From: JASHPR01 sp963729365
Lineage (GTDB): Bacteria; Actinomycetota; Actinomycetes; Streptosporangiales; Streptosporangiaceae
Length of the DNA: 64,000 nt
Direction: 5' to 3'
Assembly (NCBI GenBank): GCA_963729365.1
Contig: CAVSNQ010000013.1
Location: 558,001 to 622,000 of the forward strand
A program made the position numbers and the translations under genes. Under the pieces are notes generated by a model. It worked only from the letters and a program-made list of their open reading frames with translations, was not told the origin of the DNA and did no database searches. This document shows, one piece after another, positions 36,668 through 44,786 of this stretch (position 1 is the stretch's first letter; every line of letters starts with the position of its first letter).

Positions 36668-37045
36668 TCAGGCGTCGTCCGGAATGGGTGGCGCCCACTG
36701 GGGCCGCCGGATGAGGCAGAATGGGTGACCGGCCGGATCGGCATAGACGTTGTCGCCATCGAGCTTTACCGCACCCAGGGCCAGCACCCGCGGGCCCGCG
36801 GCGGCAACGTCCTCGACCATGATGTCGAGGTGAAATTGCTGCGGTACTGCCGGATCGGGCCAGGTGGGCGGCTGGTTACCTGGGGCAAGCTGGAATGCCA
36901 GGCCAGAGGACTTATCGCTGGCGGCGACCACCACCCAGTCGTCGTCACGGTATGTCACCGGCAGCCCCAGCAGTGCGGAGTAGAACGCGGCCAGGTCAGC
37001 GGGGTCTGGGCAGTCCAGAACCACATGGTGCATCCGCCCGATCAT
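36668..37045 (-). CDS. VOC (glyoxalase/bleomycin-resistance) family protein
   Basis: A protein of about 125 residues with two beta-alpha-beta-beta-beta halves. Metal-site candidates are the histidine in MHHVVLDCPDP, QQFHLDIMVEDV in the middle and FCLIRRP at the end, arranged as in VOC proteins that lack one canonical ligand. DPADLAAFYSALLGLP is the family-typical first helix. The substrate is unknown. Starts at 37045 or 37057 are both possible and neither has a strong ribosome-binding site. Confidence 0.8.
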   Translation of the reverse strand: MIGRMHHVVLDCPDPADLAAFYSALLGLPVTYRDDDWVVVAASDKSSGLAFQLAPGNQPPTWPDPAVPQQFHLDIMVEDVAAAGPRVLALGAVKLDGDNVYADPAGHPFCLIRRPQWAPPIPDDA

Positions 37046-37101
37046 GCTGCCGATCATCCCAGATATGGCCCAGCGGTACTTGCCCAGCTGACCCTGGCCT
37101 T

Positions 37102-37449
37102 TCACTCGCCGTCCTCCGTGCCCTCTCCGGCCGCGCCGCCCTCGGGCCGCAAGCCGACGTCACCGCCGCGCCCGTCACCTGGCACGTCCTGGCCGGGCGC
37201 AGCTGCCGTCGTTTCAGCAGGCACGTCACCGGCCCCGCCGGCCCGGGCCGCGGCTGCGCTTGCCTCGGCGGCAGGCGCACCTCCCGCCGAGGTCGTCCGG
37301 ACTCGCTGCGGCGAGGCCAGCGTGGCCCCCCCGGCGTGCGCGGCCGCCGGGCCGCGGTGGGCCGGGACCCTGCGGTGCGGCCTGCTGAAGAGCAGGTACA
37401 AGGCCCCGGCGACGATCACGAAGAGCCCGACGGGGAAGTAAAAGGTCAT
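37102..37449 (-). CDS. Small single-span membrane protein of the cytochrome oxidase operon
   Basis: A 115-residue protein from the ATG at 37449. One N-terminal hydrophobic helix (TFYFPVGLFVIVAGALYLLF) is followed by a basic stretch and then a long alanine/glycine/proline-rich, low-complexity tail. No enzymatic motif is seen. It is the last gene downstream of oxidase subunit III, about 146 bp away on the same strand, so it may be a small accessory or assembly subunit. A longer in-frame start at 37554 exists but would add only polar residues. Confidence 0.5.
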   Translation of the reverse strand: MTFYFPVGLFVIVAGALYLLFSRPHRRVPAHRGPAAAHAGGATLASPQRVRTTSAGGAPAAEASAAAARAGGAGDVPAETTAAAPGQDVPGDGRGGDVGLRPEGGAAGEGTEDGE

Positions 37450-37595
37450 GATGGACCCGCCCGAGTTCCAGTCAGATCCCGTTGCTGCGGCAACTACTGC
37501 AGGCACTCCAGCCTCCTCGCGCGAATCGGCTCGCTGGTCAGCACCCGGCTGCACGTCGGCCTGACCGCGTCATTCGGGTGCGTCCTTCCTTTCGG

Positions 37596-38264
37596 TCAGG
37601 CCACCAGGTAGAACAGCACCCAGAACAGGATCGCGACCACCGCGAGATAGTTCCACACCACGGTGAAGGCGCTCAGCGAGGCCTGGAAGCGCTGCGCAGA
37701 GAACGCCTCCGCGTAGGTGGGCGGCTGCTCGACGAACGAGATCGCCGGGATCCTGGCCGCCCGGGCGAGAAGGATCTCCAGCCAGACCATCGCGCCGAAC
37801 ACGACCACGAGGAAGACCGGTGTGGCTCCCACGAAAACGCTGGCGAACCCCGCGCTCCCCGGGTAGAAGGGCAGGTTCAGCAGCTCCCAGACCTGAAGCC
37901 CGATCGCGCCCAGGCCGAGCACCAGGGCTACCGCGGCCCCGCCTTGCCAGGCACCCTTGTGCCCGGCCTTGATCCGCTGCAGCATCACGAACTGGACGGC
38001 CGCGCTGACCACGATCAGGCCCATGACGACTACGCCGGCCCATGGCTGCGGGCCCTTGAAGCCCGCCGGGTGCCACATCCCGTGCGAGTTCAGCGACCGC
38101 AGGTAGAAGTAAGCGAACACGAACGCGCCGAAGCCGAACGACAGGGAGCCCACGGCCAGCCGGGCACCGGTCCACGATGCGTTCAGCGCAGTCTCGTGAT
38201 AGAAGCCAGCCTCCTCGGCCTCCCAGGTCAGCCCGTCCGGCGGCGGCGCGGTGGTCTCGGCCAT
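37596..38264 (-). CDS. ctaE: Cytochrome c oxidase subunit III
   Basis: A 222-residue protein with about five hydrophobic helices, including AVGSLSFGFGAFVFAYFYLR, VVVMGLIVVSAAVQFVML and AFTVVWNYLAVVAILFWVLF. The late histidine that is usual in GxHxxHV is not obvious, but VVWNYLAVVAILFW at the C-terminus is the family ending. Length fits the short subunit III of actinobacteria. Subunit III stabilises the oxidase core and its proton uptake. Its start lies 2 bp after the stop of subunit I, so the two are tightly coupled. Confidence 0.85.
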   Translation of the reverse strand: MAETTAPPPDGLTWEAEEAGFYHETALNASWTGARLAVGSLSFGFGAFVFAYFYLRSLNSHGMWHPAGFKGPQPWAGVVVMGLIVVSAAVQFVMLQRIKAGHKGAWQGGAAVALVLGLGAIGLQVWELLNLPFYPGSAGFASVFVGATPVFLVVVFGAMVWLEILLARAARIPAISFVEQPPTYAEAFSAQRFQASLSAFTVVWNYLAVVAILFWVLFYLVA

Positions 38265-38266
38265 GT

Positions 38267-40237
38267 CTATGCCTCCGCTTCCGTGGTCGGCGCTTGCGCG
38301 TAGGCGGCGCTGAGCACGCCGACGGGCGGGTTCAGGTCGGCGACCGGCGGAGCGCCGGCGAAGCCGTACAGATACGGCGCCGACAGCACCACCGGTACGC
38401 GGGCGAAGTTGCCCGGCGGGGGCGGCGAGGGGATCTGCCATTCCAGGCCCCGGGACCGCCACGGGTTCCCCTCTTCCCGCTCCCGGGCGAACACGGTGGA
38501 CCAGACGAAGTTGATCACGAAGATCAGGATCGACCCGCCGAGCAGGAACGCCGAGATCGACACCCAGTCGTTGAGGGTCTCCAGGTTCCGCGCGTACTCG
38601 AACACCCGCCGCGGCTGCCCGGCCATGCCGACCGCGAACAGGGGCAGGAAGGTGGAGTTGAAGAAGATGAACATGGTCCAGAACTGCCACTTGCCCAGCG
38701 TCTGGTTCAGCTTGATCCCCATCATCTTCGGCAGCCAGTAGTAAAGGCCGCCCATGAACGCGAAGATCAGCCCGCCCATGATCGTGTAATGGAAGTGCGC
38801 CATCACGAAGAAGGACCCGTGCTCGGTGGTGTCGGCCGGCACGTCGGACAGGAACACCCCGGAGATCCCGCCGATCAGGAAGTTGAAGAAGAACGCGAGC
38901 GCGAACAGCATCGGCACCGTGAACTTGAACTTGGCCTTCCAGAACGTGCCCAGCGCGACCAGGAAGATGAACCCGGTCGGGATCGAGATCAGCTCGGTGG
39001 TCAGCATGAACACCGGGCGCATGTCCGGGTTGATGCCGGAGTCGAACAGGTGGTGCTGCCAGACGAAGAAGCTCAGCAGCGTGACCCCGATCATCCCGGC
39101 CGCGGCGGTCTTGTAGCCGAACAGCGGCTTGCGGGTGAACACCGGCAGCAGTTCCAAGACGATGCCGAACCCGGGCAGCGCGAGGATGTACACCTCGGGG
39201 TGGCCGAAGAACCAGAACAGGTTCTGGTAGAGGTAGCTGCTGCCGCCGTTGTCCGGGATGAAGAACGCGGTCTGCGCGGTCCGGTCGGTGAGCATCATGT
39301 ACATGCCGCCGACCAGCACCGGCGCGGCCAGCACCATCAGGAACGAGGTCGCGACCATCGACCAGACGAAGATCGGCAGCCGGCTCCAGCGCATGCCCGG
39401 TGCGCGGCAGCAGATGACGGTGGTGATGATGTTGAAGCCGGCCAGGATGATCGAGATGCCCATCAGGCCGAACGCGACCGCGTAGGAGTCCGCGCCCTCG
39501 GTGGCCTGGATGGACAGCGGCGCGTACCCGGTCCAGCCGAACGGGAACCCGCCCATCAGCAGGCCCGACAGCAAGATGACGAACGCGCACGGGGTGAGCC
39601 AGAACGACAGCGCCTCAATCCTGGGGAACGCGACTCGCTTGGATCCGATCATGATCGGCACCAGGTAGTTGCCGAACGGCCCCAGGATGACCGAGGTCAT
39701 CAGCATCATCATCATCGTGCCGTGCTCGCCCACCAGCTCGATGTAGGTGGCCGCGTTGAACAGGTGGTACGTCGGCGACAGCAGCTCGGCGCGGATGGCC
39801 ATCGCGAACAGGCCGGCCGTGCAGAAGTAGATGATCATGCCGACCAGGTACTGGATCCCGACCACCTTGTGGTCGAGCGAGTACCGGAAGTACCGGGCCA
39901 GTCCCGCGGGCGCCGATTCCTGCTCGTTGGGGAGCACCTCACGCCCGGTCATCCGCACCAGCAGGTCGTTGAACACGCCAAGCCCGGCCAGCCAGCCGAC
40001 TGTGGCGAAGGCATAGCCGAGAACGATGGCCAGGTCGTTCAGGTCGCCCTCGGTCACCTGCTGGTAGGCGGAGGCGATCACGTTGCCGAGCCAGTGACCA
40101 ACCAGGTAGCCGACGACCGCGCCGATGATCGCCGTGTGGATGGCCGGGCGCAGCCACCAGGGCCGGGTGCGCGGCGGCCCGGCCGGTTCCCGGCCGCCGG
40201 GATGCTGGGCCTTCTCCGGGTGTGTCTCGATGGCCAT
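38267..40237 (-). CDS. ctaD: Cytochrome c oxidase subunit I, divergent
   Basis: A 656-residue heme-copper oxidase subunit. Metal ligands are intact: low-spin heme His172 (GEHGTMM), CuB ligands His346 with the Tyr350 cross-link motif (GHPEVYIL) and His395-His396 (WQHHLF), and His481/His483 (MAHFHY). Glu348 of the D-pathway end is present. However, the D-channel aspartate position (GAPD in canonical enzymes) is Arg201 (GSKRVAFPR), and the K-channel lysine position (PTGIK) is Ile424 (PTGFI). An N-terminal extension of about 100 residues adds two predicted membrane helices before the canonical first helix region (DHKVVGIQYL). It should reduce oxygen, but its proton route must differ from textbook enzymes. 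Confidence 0.92.
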   Translation of the reverse strand: MAIETHPEKAQHPGGREPAGPPRTRPWWLRPAIHTAIIGAVVGYLVGHWLGNVIASAYQQVTEGDLNDLAIVLGYAFATVGWLAGLGVFNDLLVRMTGREVLPNEQESAPAGLARYFRYSLDHKVVGIQYLVGMIIYFCTAGLFAMAIRAELLSPTYHLFNAATYIELVGEHGTMMMMLMTSVILGPFGNYLVPIMIGSKRVAFPRIEALSFWLTPCAFVILLSGLLMGGFPFGWTGYAPLSIQATEGADSYAVAFGLMGISIILAGFNIITTVICCRAPGMRWSRLPIFVWSMVATSFLMVLAAPVLVGGMYMMLTDRTAQTAFFIPDNGGSSYLYQNLFWFFGHPEVYILALPGFGIVLELLPVFTRKPLFGYKTAAAGMIGVTLLSFFVWQHHLFDSGINPDMRPVFMLTTELISIPTGFIFLVALGTFWKAKFKFTVPMLFALAFFFNFLIGGISGVFLSDVPADTTEHGSFFVMAHFHYTIMGGLIFAFMGGLYYWLPKMMGIKLNQTLGKWQFWTMFIFFNSTFLPLFAVGMAGQPRRVFEYARNLETLNDWVSISAFLLGGSILIFVINFVWSTVFAREREEGNPWRSRGLEWQIPSPPPPGNFARVPVVLSAPYLYGFAGAPPVADLNPPVGVLSAAYAQAPTTEAEA

Positions 40238-40323
40238 CCGGTCACCTCTCCAGCGGGCGGGCCTGTGAGCGCGGGCCCTTCACGGGCGGGCAGTTCATGC
40301 ACAGGCAGTTCACGGGCGGGCGG

Positions 40324-41268
40324 TCAGGGCTCGTTGGGGTAGTACTGGTTGCCGTAGAAGCCTCCGCCGGCGCCGGGCAGCCCGGCCTCGTAGTAGAACT
40401 TGGCCAGCCCGGCGATCTCGTTCGGGTAGTAAACCGTCGCATACGGCGGGAGCGTCCTGGTGATCTTCGCCATCCTGACCCTGGTCGACTGGGCCCACGA
40501 CTGGAACGCGGCGACGGATACCACCCGGCCGTAGTCGAACATCGCGCCGTGCCACAGGCCGCACAGCTCGGCGCAGCGCACGGTGACCCCGCCGGTGTGC
40601 TCGGCCGTGGTGTAGGCGACGTTGTTGACCTGCGGGTTGGCGTCGGCCTTCACGCCGAGCTGGTAGGCCCAGAAGCTGTGGATCACATCCAGCGACGTGA
40701 CGTTGAACTGGACGTCCTGGCCGACGGGCAGCACCAGGCTGGTCGTCTCGAACCCGCCATACTGCGGGTACCGGTAGGTGAACAGCCACTGCTGGGCGAT
40801 CACCTGGACCACCAGCGGCCGGCCGCCCGGCTTCCAGATCGGCGAGGGTCCCTCGCCAGCGCCCGCGCCGTTCGCCGAAACCAGCTCCACCGTGCCGAAG
40901 ACGAACAGCGCCAGCACGATCACCGTAGAGATCACGATCCAGGAGAACTGGACCCTGGTGTTCCCCTCGATCGGCGGGCCGTCCTCCTCGTCCCCGTCCC
41001 TGGTCCGCCAGGTGACCATGGAATACCCGGAGTAGACAAGCACGAACAGCATGACCGGGGCGGCCATCACGGCCATCACCCTGATGGCGAACTGCTGGCC
41101 GGCCGCCGTGTTGGACATGTCACCGGGCGGCAGATGCGGTCCCCACACGAACCAGATGACCAGATCGGCGGCCAGCGCCAGCGGCAGCCAGATCAGCAAG
41201 ATCCGCAGTCCGTGGTTCGGCTCCGCTGGGCCGGCCGCCGGAGCGGCGGCCTGCTGGGCGGCGGCCAT
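40324..41268 (-). CDS. ctaC: Cytochrome c oxidase subunit II with CuA site
   Basis: A 314-residue protein with two N-terminal membrane helices (ILLIWLPLALAADLVIWFVW and VQFSWIVISTVIVLALFVFG). A periplasmic cupredoxin domain follows, with QVIAQQWLFTYRYPQ and the CuA site: an upstream histidine in VIHSFWAYQ and the cluster CAELCGLWHGAM. The CuA ligand set is complete, so it can accept electrons from a cytochrome c or copper protein. The C-terminal 60 residues carry no cytochrome c motif. The start overlaps the stop of the cupredoxin gene by one base. Confidence 0.92.
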   Translation of the reverse strand: MAAAQQAAAPAAGPAEPNHGLRILLIWLPLALAADLVIWFVWGPHLPPGDMSNTAAGQQFAIRVMAVMAAPVMLFVLVYSGYSMVTWRTRDGDEEDGPPIEGNTRVQFSWIVISTVIVLALFVFGTVELVSANGAGAGEGPSPIWKPGGRPLVVQVIAQQWLFTYRYPQYGGFETTSLVLPVGQDVQFNVTSLDVIHSFWAYQLGVKADANPQVNNVAYTTAEHTGGVTVRCAELCGLWHGAMFDYGRVVSVAAFQSWAQSTRVRMAKITRTLPPYATVYYPNEIAGLAKFYYEAGLPGAGGGFYGNQYYPNEP

Positions 41269-41966
41269 CAGGACACGTCCAGGTAGCCGGTCATGAACCC
41301 GATCGTCGACATCGCGTGCCCGTTGCCGTCCACGCTGGCCAGGCCGCACGGTATGAAGCACTGCCACCGGTAATCGCCGGGCGCCGGGGTGACGAAGCTG
41401 AACGTGGTCGTCGTGTGCGTATCCGACATCGCGCAGGGCCCCAGCGTGCACTGGTTCTTCGCCGTATACAGGACGCCCTCGAACGGGACGTTGATGCCAA
41501 GCTCCGGGACGCTGAACGTGTGGGCGACACCGCACGTGGTGTCCGAGTTCACCACCGAGATCCCCTTCCCGTTCACGCCATCGGCCTCGCCGCTGACCGA
41601 CATGACATTTCCGATCGTGCCGGAGACCCGTCCGTTGAACTGGTTGCGCAGCGGGTCACAGCTATCGAACTCGTAGTTGGTGACGTTGATCCGCGTGTGC
41701 GCGGGCAACTGCCAGATCGTGGAGTGGATCCACTTGCCGGTCTTCGGGCTCCGCACGAAATAGGACACCCAGTCCGGGTGATTGGACACGTCGTTGACCG
41801 GATCGGTCATGATCGTCATGCTCACCGGCTGGCCCGCCACGTGACCCGCGGTGAAGTCCACCGTGGGCGGCTCGGCCAGCAGGATATGGATGACAACGAA
41901 GAAAATGCCGCCGACCACCGCGAGGAACGCCACCAGCAAGGTCACCGCGCGGGCGAGCACCGACAC
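41268..41966 (-). CDS. Membrane-anchored cupredoxin-like protein with CuA-like ligands
   Basis: A 232-residue protein. An N-terminal hydrophobic anchor (VTLLVAFLAVVGGIFFVVI) precedes a periplasmic beta-rich domain of about 200 residues. The C-terminal end carries DYRWQCFIPCGLASVDGNG followed by HAM, a Cys-x3-Cys then His and Met pattern similar to the CuA ligands of subunit II but with a longer second loop. A second cysteine pair (QCTLGPCAM, also TTCGVAHTF) may form disulfides. It is the first gene of the oxidase operon and overlaps subunit II, so an electron-transfer or CuA-assembly role is inferred. Confidence 0.75.
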   Translation of the reverse strand: MSVLARAVTLLVAFLAVVGGIFFVVIHILLAEPPTVDFTAGHVAGQPVSMTIMTDPVNDVSNHPDWVSYFVRSPKTGKWIHSTIWQLPAHTRINVTNYEFDSCDPLRNQFNGRVSGTIGNVMSVSGEADGVNGKGISVVNSDTTCGVAHTFSVPELGINVPFEGVLYTAKNQCTLGPCAMSDTHTTTTFSFVTPAPGDYRWQCFIPCGLASVDGNGHAMSTIGFMTGYLDVS

Positions 41967-42314
41967 CAGCCATCACCTCGCTTCTTCGCGTCGTGCGGCT
42001 CGTGCGGCTGCACTGGGCCGCCGACAGTGGCGAGGACCTGCGGCTCCGCTTCGGCGGCCCAGAGCAGCCGGTCCAATCGTTTGCACGGGTGGAACCCTCA
42101 CCGCCGGGCCTAGTCAAAGGCGGATTTAGTAAAGAAATGACAAAATATGACAATACTTTCATGTAACGAATCAGTCACGGCCCTTCGGCGCGTCATGCTC
42201 TGGGCGCAAGGTGCAGGCATGCAGCGGACCGCCGCACCGCCGGGCGCCCCCTCTCTATGTCGTGCGCACGCGACAGCCAGCTGACCACTTGAGGTGATCC
42301 CGACGGAAGCCGCC
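41967..42314. other. Divergent intergenic region with AT-rich core
   Basis: About 350 bp separating the leftward oxidase operon from the rightward two-component pair. The core at about 42110-42175 is AT-rich compared with the rest of the window and should carry promoters for both directions. No open frame with recognisable content is present. Confidence 0.6.
42137..42153 (+). promoter_or_regulatory. 10-bp-period direct repeats (candidate response-regulator site)
   Basis: ATGACAA occurs at 42137-42143 and 42147-42153, exactly one helical turn apart. This tandem arrangement is typical of OmpR-family operators, and an OmpR-type gene begins at 42315. It could serve autoregulation or control of the divergent oxidase operon. 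Inference only. Confidence 0.4.
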
Positions 42315-43013
42315 ATGACCGGGTCCCGGCCGTTCCACTCGGCCGCGCCTCGTCACCGGGTGCTGATCGTCGACGACGAGGAGCGGATCCGGCTGGTGCT
42401 GGCCCGGATCCTGCGTGCCCGCGGCATCGCGGCGGACGCAGTGGCCAACGGCGCGGACGCCGTCGCCAGGACCGCGTCCGGGTCCTACGACCTGGTGATT
42501 CTGGACCTGCTGATGCCTGGCCAGGACGGGTTCAGTGCGCTGCGGGAGATCATGCGCCAACAGCCTGACCAGGCCGTACTCGTGCTGTCCTGCCTGAGCG
42601 ACCCGGAGTCGAAGATGACCAGTCTCGGTCTCGGCGCCGACGACTACGTGCCCAAGCCGTTCCACATCGGCGAGCTGATGGCGCGCGTGCAGGCTCGGCT
42701 GCGCGCCGCGGCGCGCCCTGGTCCGCCGGTGCTTTCCTGCGGGCGGCTGACGCTCGACCTGCTGCATCGCCAGGCCGACGCCGGGGCAGGCCCGGTGCCG
42801 CTGACCAGCAGGGAGTTCCAGCTGCTATGGGAGCTGATGCACCGGCCGGGCGCGGTGGTCTCCAAGGATGACCTGCTGGACCATGTCTGGGGCGGCGCGA
42901 CAGACTCCGTCTCCAACGTGGTCGACGTATACGTGCGGCGGCTGCGCTCCCGGCTCGGTGCGGACGTGATCACGACCGTGCGCGGCGAGGGATACTGTGT
43001 CGGCCCAGGCTGA
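42315..43013 (+). CDS. OmpR/PhoB-type response regulator
   Basis: A protein of about 232 residues. Receiver domain: acidic pocket in RVLIVDDEERI, phosphoacceptor in LVILDLLMPGQDG, and lysine in DDYVPKPFHIGEL. The C-terminal winged helix has LTSREFQLLWELMHRPG and VVDVYVRRLRSRLG, ending ITTVRGEGYCV. It is followed by a histidine kinase whose start overlaps it by 17 bp, so they form one two-component system. An upstream in-frame GTG at 42294 is possible, but the ATG at 42315 has GGAAG upstream. Confidence 0.9.
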   Translation: MTGSRPFHSAAPRHRVLIVDDEERIRLVLARILRARGIAADAVANGADAVARTASGSYDLVILDLLMPGQDGFSALREIMRQQPDQAVLVLSCLSDPESKMTSLGLGADDYVPKPFHIGELMARVQARLRAAARPGPPVLSCGRLTLDLLHRQADAGAGPVPLTSREFQLLWELMHRPGAVVSKDDLLDHVWGGATDSVSNVVDVYVRRLRSRLGADVITTVRGEGYCVGPG

Positions 43014-44157
43014 AGGCCACCCATTGGCGGCGCGGCTGTGGGCGTCCCGCTGGCCCGAGGTCGCCTGGGCAGCCTTCGCGATAGGCAACCTGGCCTGGAT
43101 GATCTTGATGCCCTCGTGGTCCATGCTGCCCTATCACTTCACCTGGATCAGCCTGCTGCTGCTCTACGGCCTGGGCTACCGGACCGCCACCCGCGCGCTG
43201 ACCTGGTGGCTACTCGTACCGGTCTTGGCCGGAGCCGCGCTGCTGTTCGTGGACGCCAGGATCCGGGCGCTGGCTCCTTACGACGAGCTGATCGAGCTGC
43301 CGGTGATGGTGGTGCTGCTGTTCGCGATAACCCGGCACACCAACCGCCGCAAGGCGGCCATGACCGCGCTCGACGAGGTGTCGCGGCACAACGCCGACCT
43401 GCTCAAGCGGCAGCGAGCGTTCGTGCAGAACGCGTCCCATGAGCTGCGCACTCCGATCACGGTCGCGCTGGCTCACGCCGAGCTGCTGCCCAGGTCCGCC
43501 TCTGACGCTGCCGACCCCGACGCCGCATCGGACGCCTCGATCGTGGTCGACGAACTGGGGCGGCTGCACAGGCTGGTCGACCGGCTGCTGCTGCTCGCCA
43601 CGGCCGAGCGGCACGACCTGGCCCGCCCGGCCCCGACGCGTCTGGTGCAGATCGCCGACGATTCGCTGCGCCGCTGGGAGGCGGTCCCGCGGCGCTGGCT
43701 GCGTGGCGACCGCGACGAGGTGACCGTGCTTGCCGATCCCGACCGGCTGGCGATCGCTCTCGATGCCGTGCTGGACAACGCCGTCAGGTTCACCCGCGAG
43801 AGTGACCCGATCGAGCTGTCCGTCCACGGCCACGGGAACGAGGCGGCGGTCACCGTAGCCGATTCCGGGCCAGGCATCCCCGATGGCCAGCTGGAGTCGG
43901 TGTTCGAACGGTTCGACAGGGCCGACCCGCAGCGGGACAGCGCACACAACTTCGGCCTCGGCCTGTCGATCGTGCGAGCGATCGCCGAGGCCCAGGGCGG
44001 CCGTGTCACCGCCGCACGGGGCCCGGCCGGGGGGGCGGCCGTGACCATCTGGCTGCCGGTGCAGCCCATCGCCGACATTCCCCCAGCCGATGAAGCCAGC
44101 AAGCCTAGCCCGGCCCGCCATTCGCAGGCCGGACGATTGCCATCTGCGTCGACGTGA
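42997..44157 (+). CDS. Sensor histidine kinase (partner of the OmpR-type regulator)
   Basis: A 386-residue kinase with about four N-terminal hydrophobic helices (from VAWAAFAIGNLAWMI to LIELPVMVVLLFAITR) and no large extracellular sensor domain. The H-box is QNASHELRTPITVAL, the N-box VLDNAVRFT, the G1 box ADSGPGIPDG and the G2 box NFGLGLSIVRAI. An intramembrane-sensing mode is likely. It starts at GTG inside the regulator gene. The last 30 residues are a proline/serine-rich tail. Confidence 0.9.
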   Translation: MSAQAEGHPLAARLWASRWPEVAWAAFAIGNLAWMILMPSWSMLPYHFTWISLLLLYGLGYRTATRALTWWLLVPVLAGAALLFVDARIRALAPYDELIELPVMVVLLFAITRHTNRRKAAMTALDEVSRHNADLLKRQRAFVQNASHELRTPITVALAHAELLPRSASDAADPDAASDASIVVDELGRLHRLVDRLLLLATAERHDLARPAPTRLVQIADDSLRRWEAVPRRWLRGDRDEVTVLADPDRLAIALDAVLDNAVRFTRESDPIELSVHGHGNEAAVTVADSGPGIPDGQLESVFERFDRADPQRDSAHNFGLGLSIVRAIAEAQGGRVTAARGPAGGAAVTIWLPVQPIADIPPADEASKPSPARHSQAGRLPSAST

Positions 44158-44335
44158 GGACCCTGCATGTACTGCTCGACGGTGCACGGCTGAAGACCCA
44201 GTCGTCCCTCCTCGCGTCACTGAGCTGCCCCCACCTGGCCGCCGACGGCGCGGCCCGACGCGTTCCTGCCTGGCCTCGCCACGCCGCGGGTCAGCAGCCT
44301 GGGTCAGCATCATGCGTCTCCTGGTTGAGTGCCCG

Positions 44336-44695
44336 CTACAGCGGGGGGCAGCCGATCAGGGCGCCGATGGCGGACAGGGCCTGGGGCCGGGCTCGGTAAT
44401 ACACCCACACGCCGCGCTTCTCCCGGTCCACCAGCCCGGCCTCATGCAGCACTTTCATGTGATGGCTGATCGTCGGCTGCGACAGGTCAAATGCGTCGTT
44501 CAGGTTGCAGACGCATGCCTCGCCGCCCTCGTGCGAGGCCACCAGGGACATCAGCCGCAGCCGGACCGGATCGGCCAGAGCTTTCAGCAGCGGCGCTACC
44601 TGCTCGGCCTGCTCCATCGTCAGTGGCTGAGCAGACAGCGGAGAGCAGCAGGCCGCAGAATCCGCCGCCGTGAGGAGCGCCAGAGAATTTGACAT
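44336..44695 (-). CDS. arsR: ArsR-family arsenic-responsive repressor
   Basis: A 119-residue winged-helix repressor. Arsenite-binding candidates are Cys16-Cys17 at the N-terminus (AACCSPL) and the helix cysteines in EACVCNL. This matches the actinobacterial type, in which two N-terminal cysteines act with one helix cysteine. The HTH is DLSQPTISHHMKVLHEAGLV, and the wing DREKRGVWVYY. It represses itself and the divergent arsenic genes, and releases DNA on arsenite binding. Confidence 0.92.
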   Translation of the reverse strand: MSNSLALLTAADSAACCSPLSAQPLTMEQAEQVAPLLKALADPVRLRLMSLVASHEGGEACVCNLNDAFDLSQPTISHHMKVLHEAGLVDREKRGVWVYYRARPQALSAIGALIGCPPL

Positions 44696-44786
44696 ACGTC
44701 TATATTGACAGGCATTGATGTCTCGTGGCAAGCTCGAAGCGCGTCGGACATAGATAGATGTCAATCTCTAAGTACAGGAGGCAGCC
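44695..44786. promoter_or_regulatory. Divergent arsR/cadI promoter-operator
   Basis: The 91-bp gap is AT-rich. It contains the inverted pair ATTGACA (44704-44710) and TGTCAAT (44759-44765), and also the inner repeat TTGATGTC. These lie beside each start, as expected for two ArsR half-site sets. An AGGAGG precedes the rightward ATG at 44787, while the leftward arsR start has no clear site and may be leaderless. Confidence 0.5.

Noticed and set aside
38177..40342. Very long open frame (over 700 codons) antisense to subunit I
   Set aside because: Its product is a low-complexity Arg/Gly/Gln-rich translation mirroring the strong GC3 of ctaD. The real gene has complete catalytic motifs.
44154..44290. 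Frame reading LHVLLDGARLKT, faintly like the end of an insertion-sequence transposase
   Set aside because: Too short and degenerate, with no inverted repeats or target duplication nearby.
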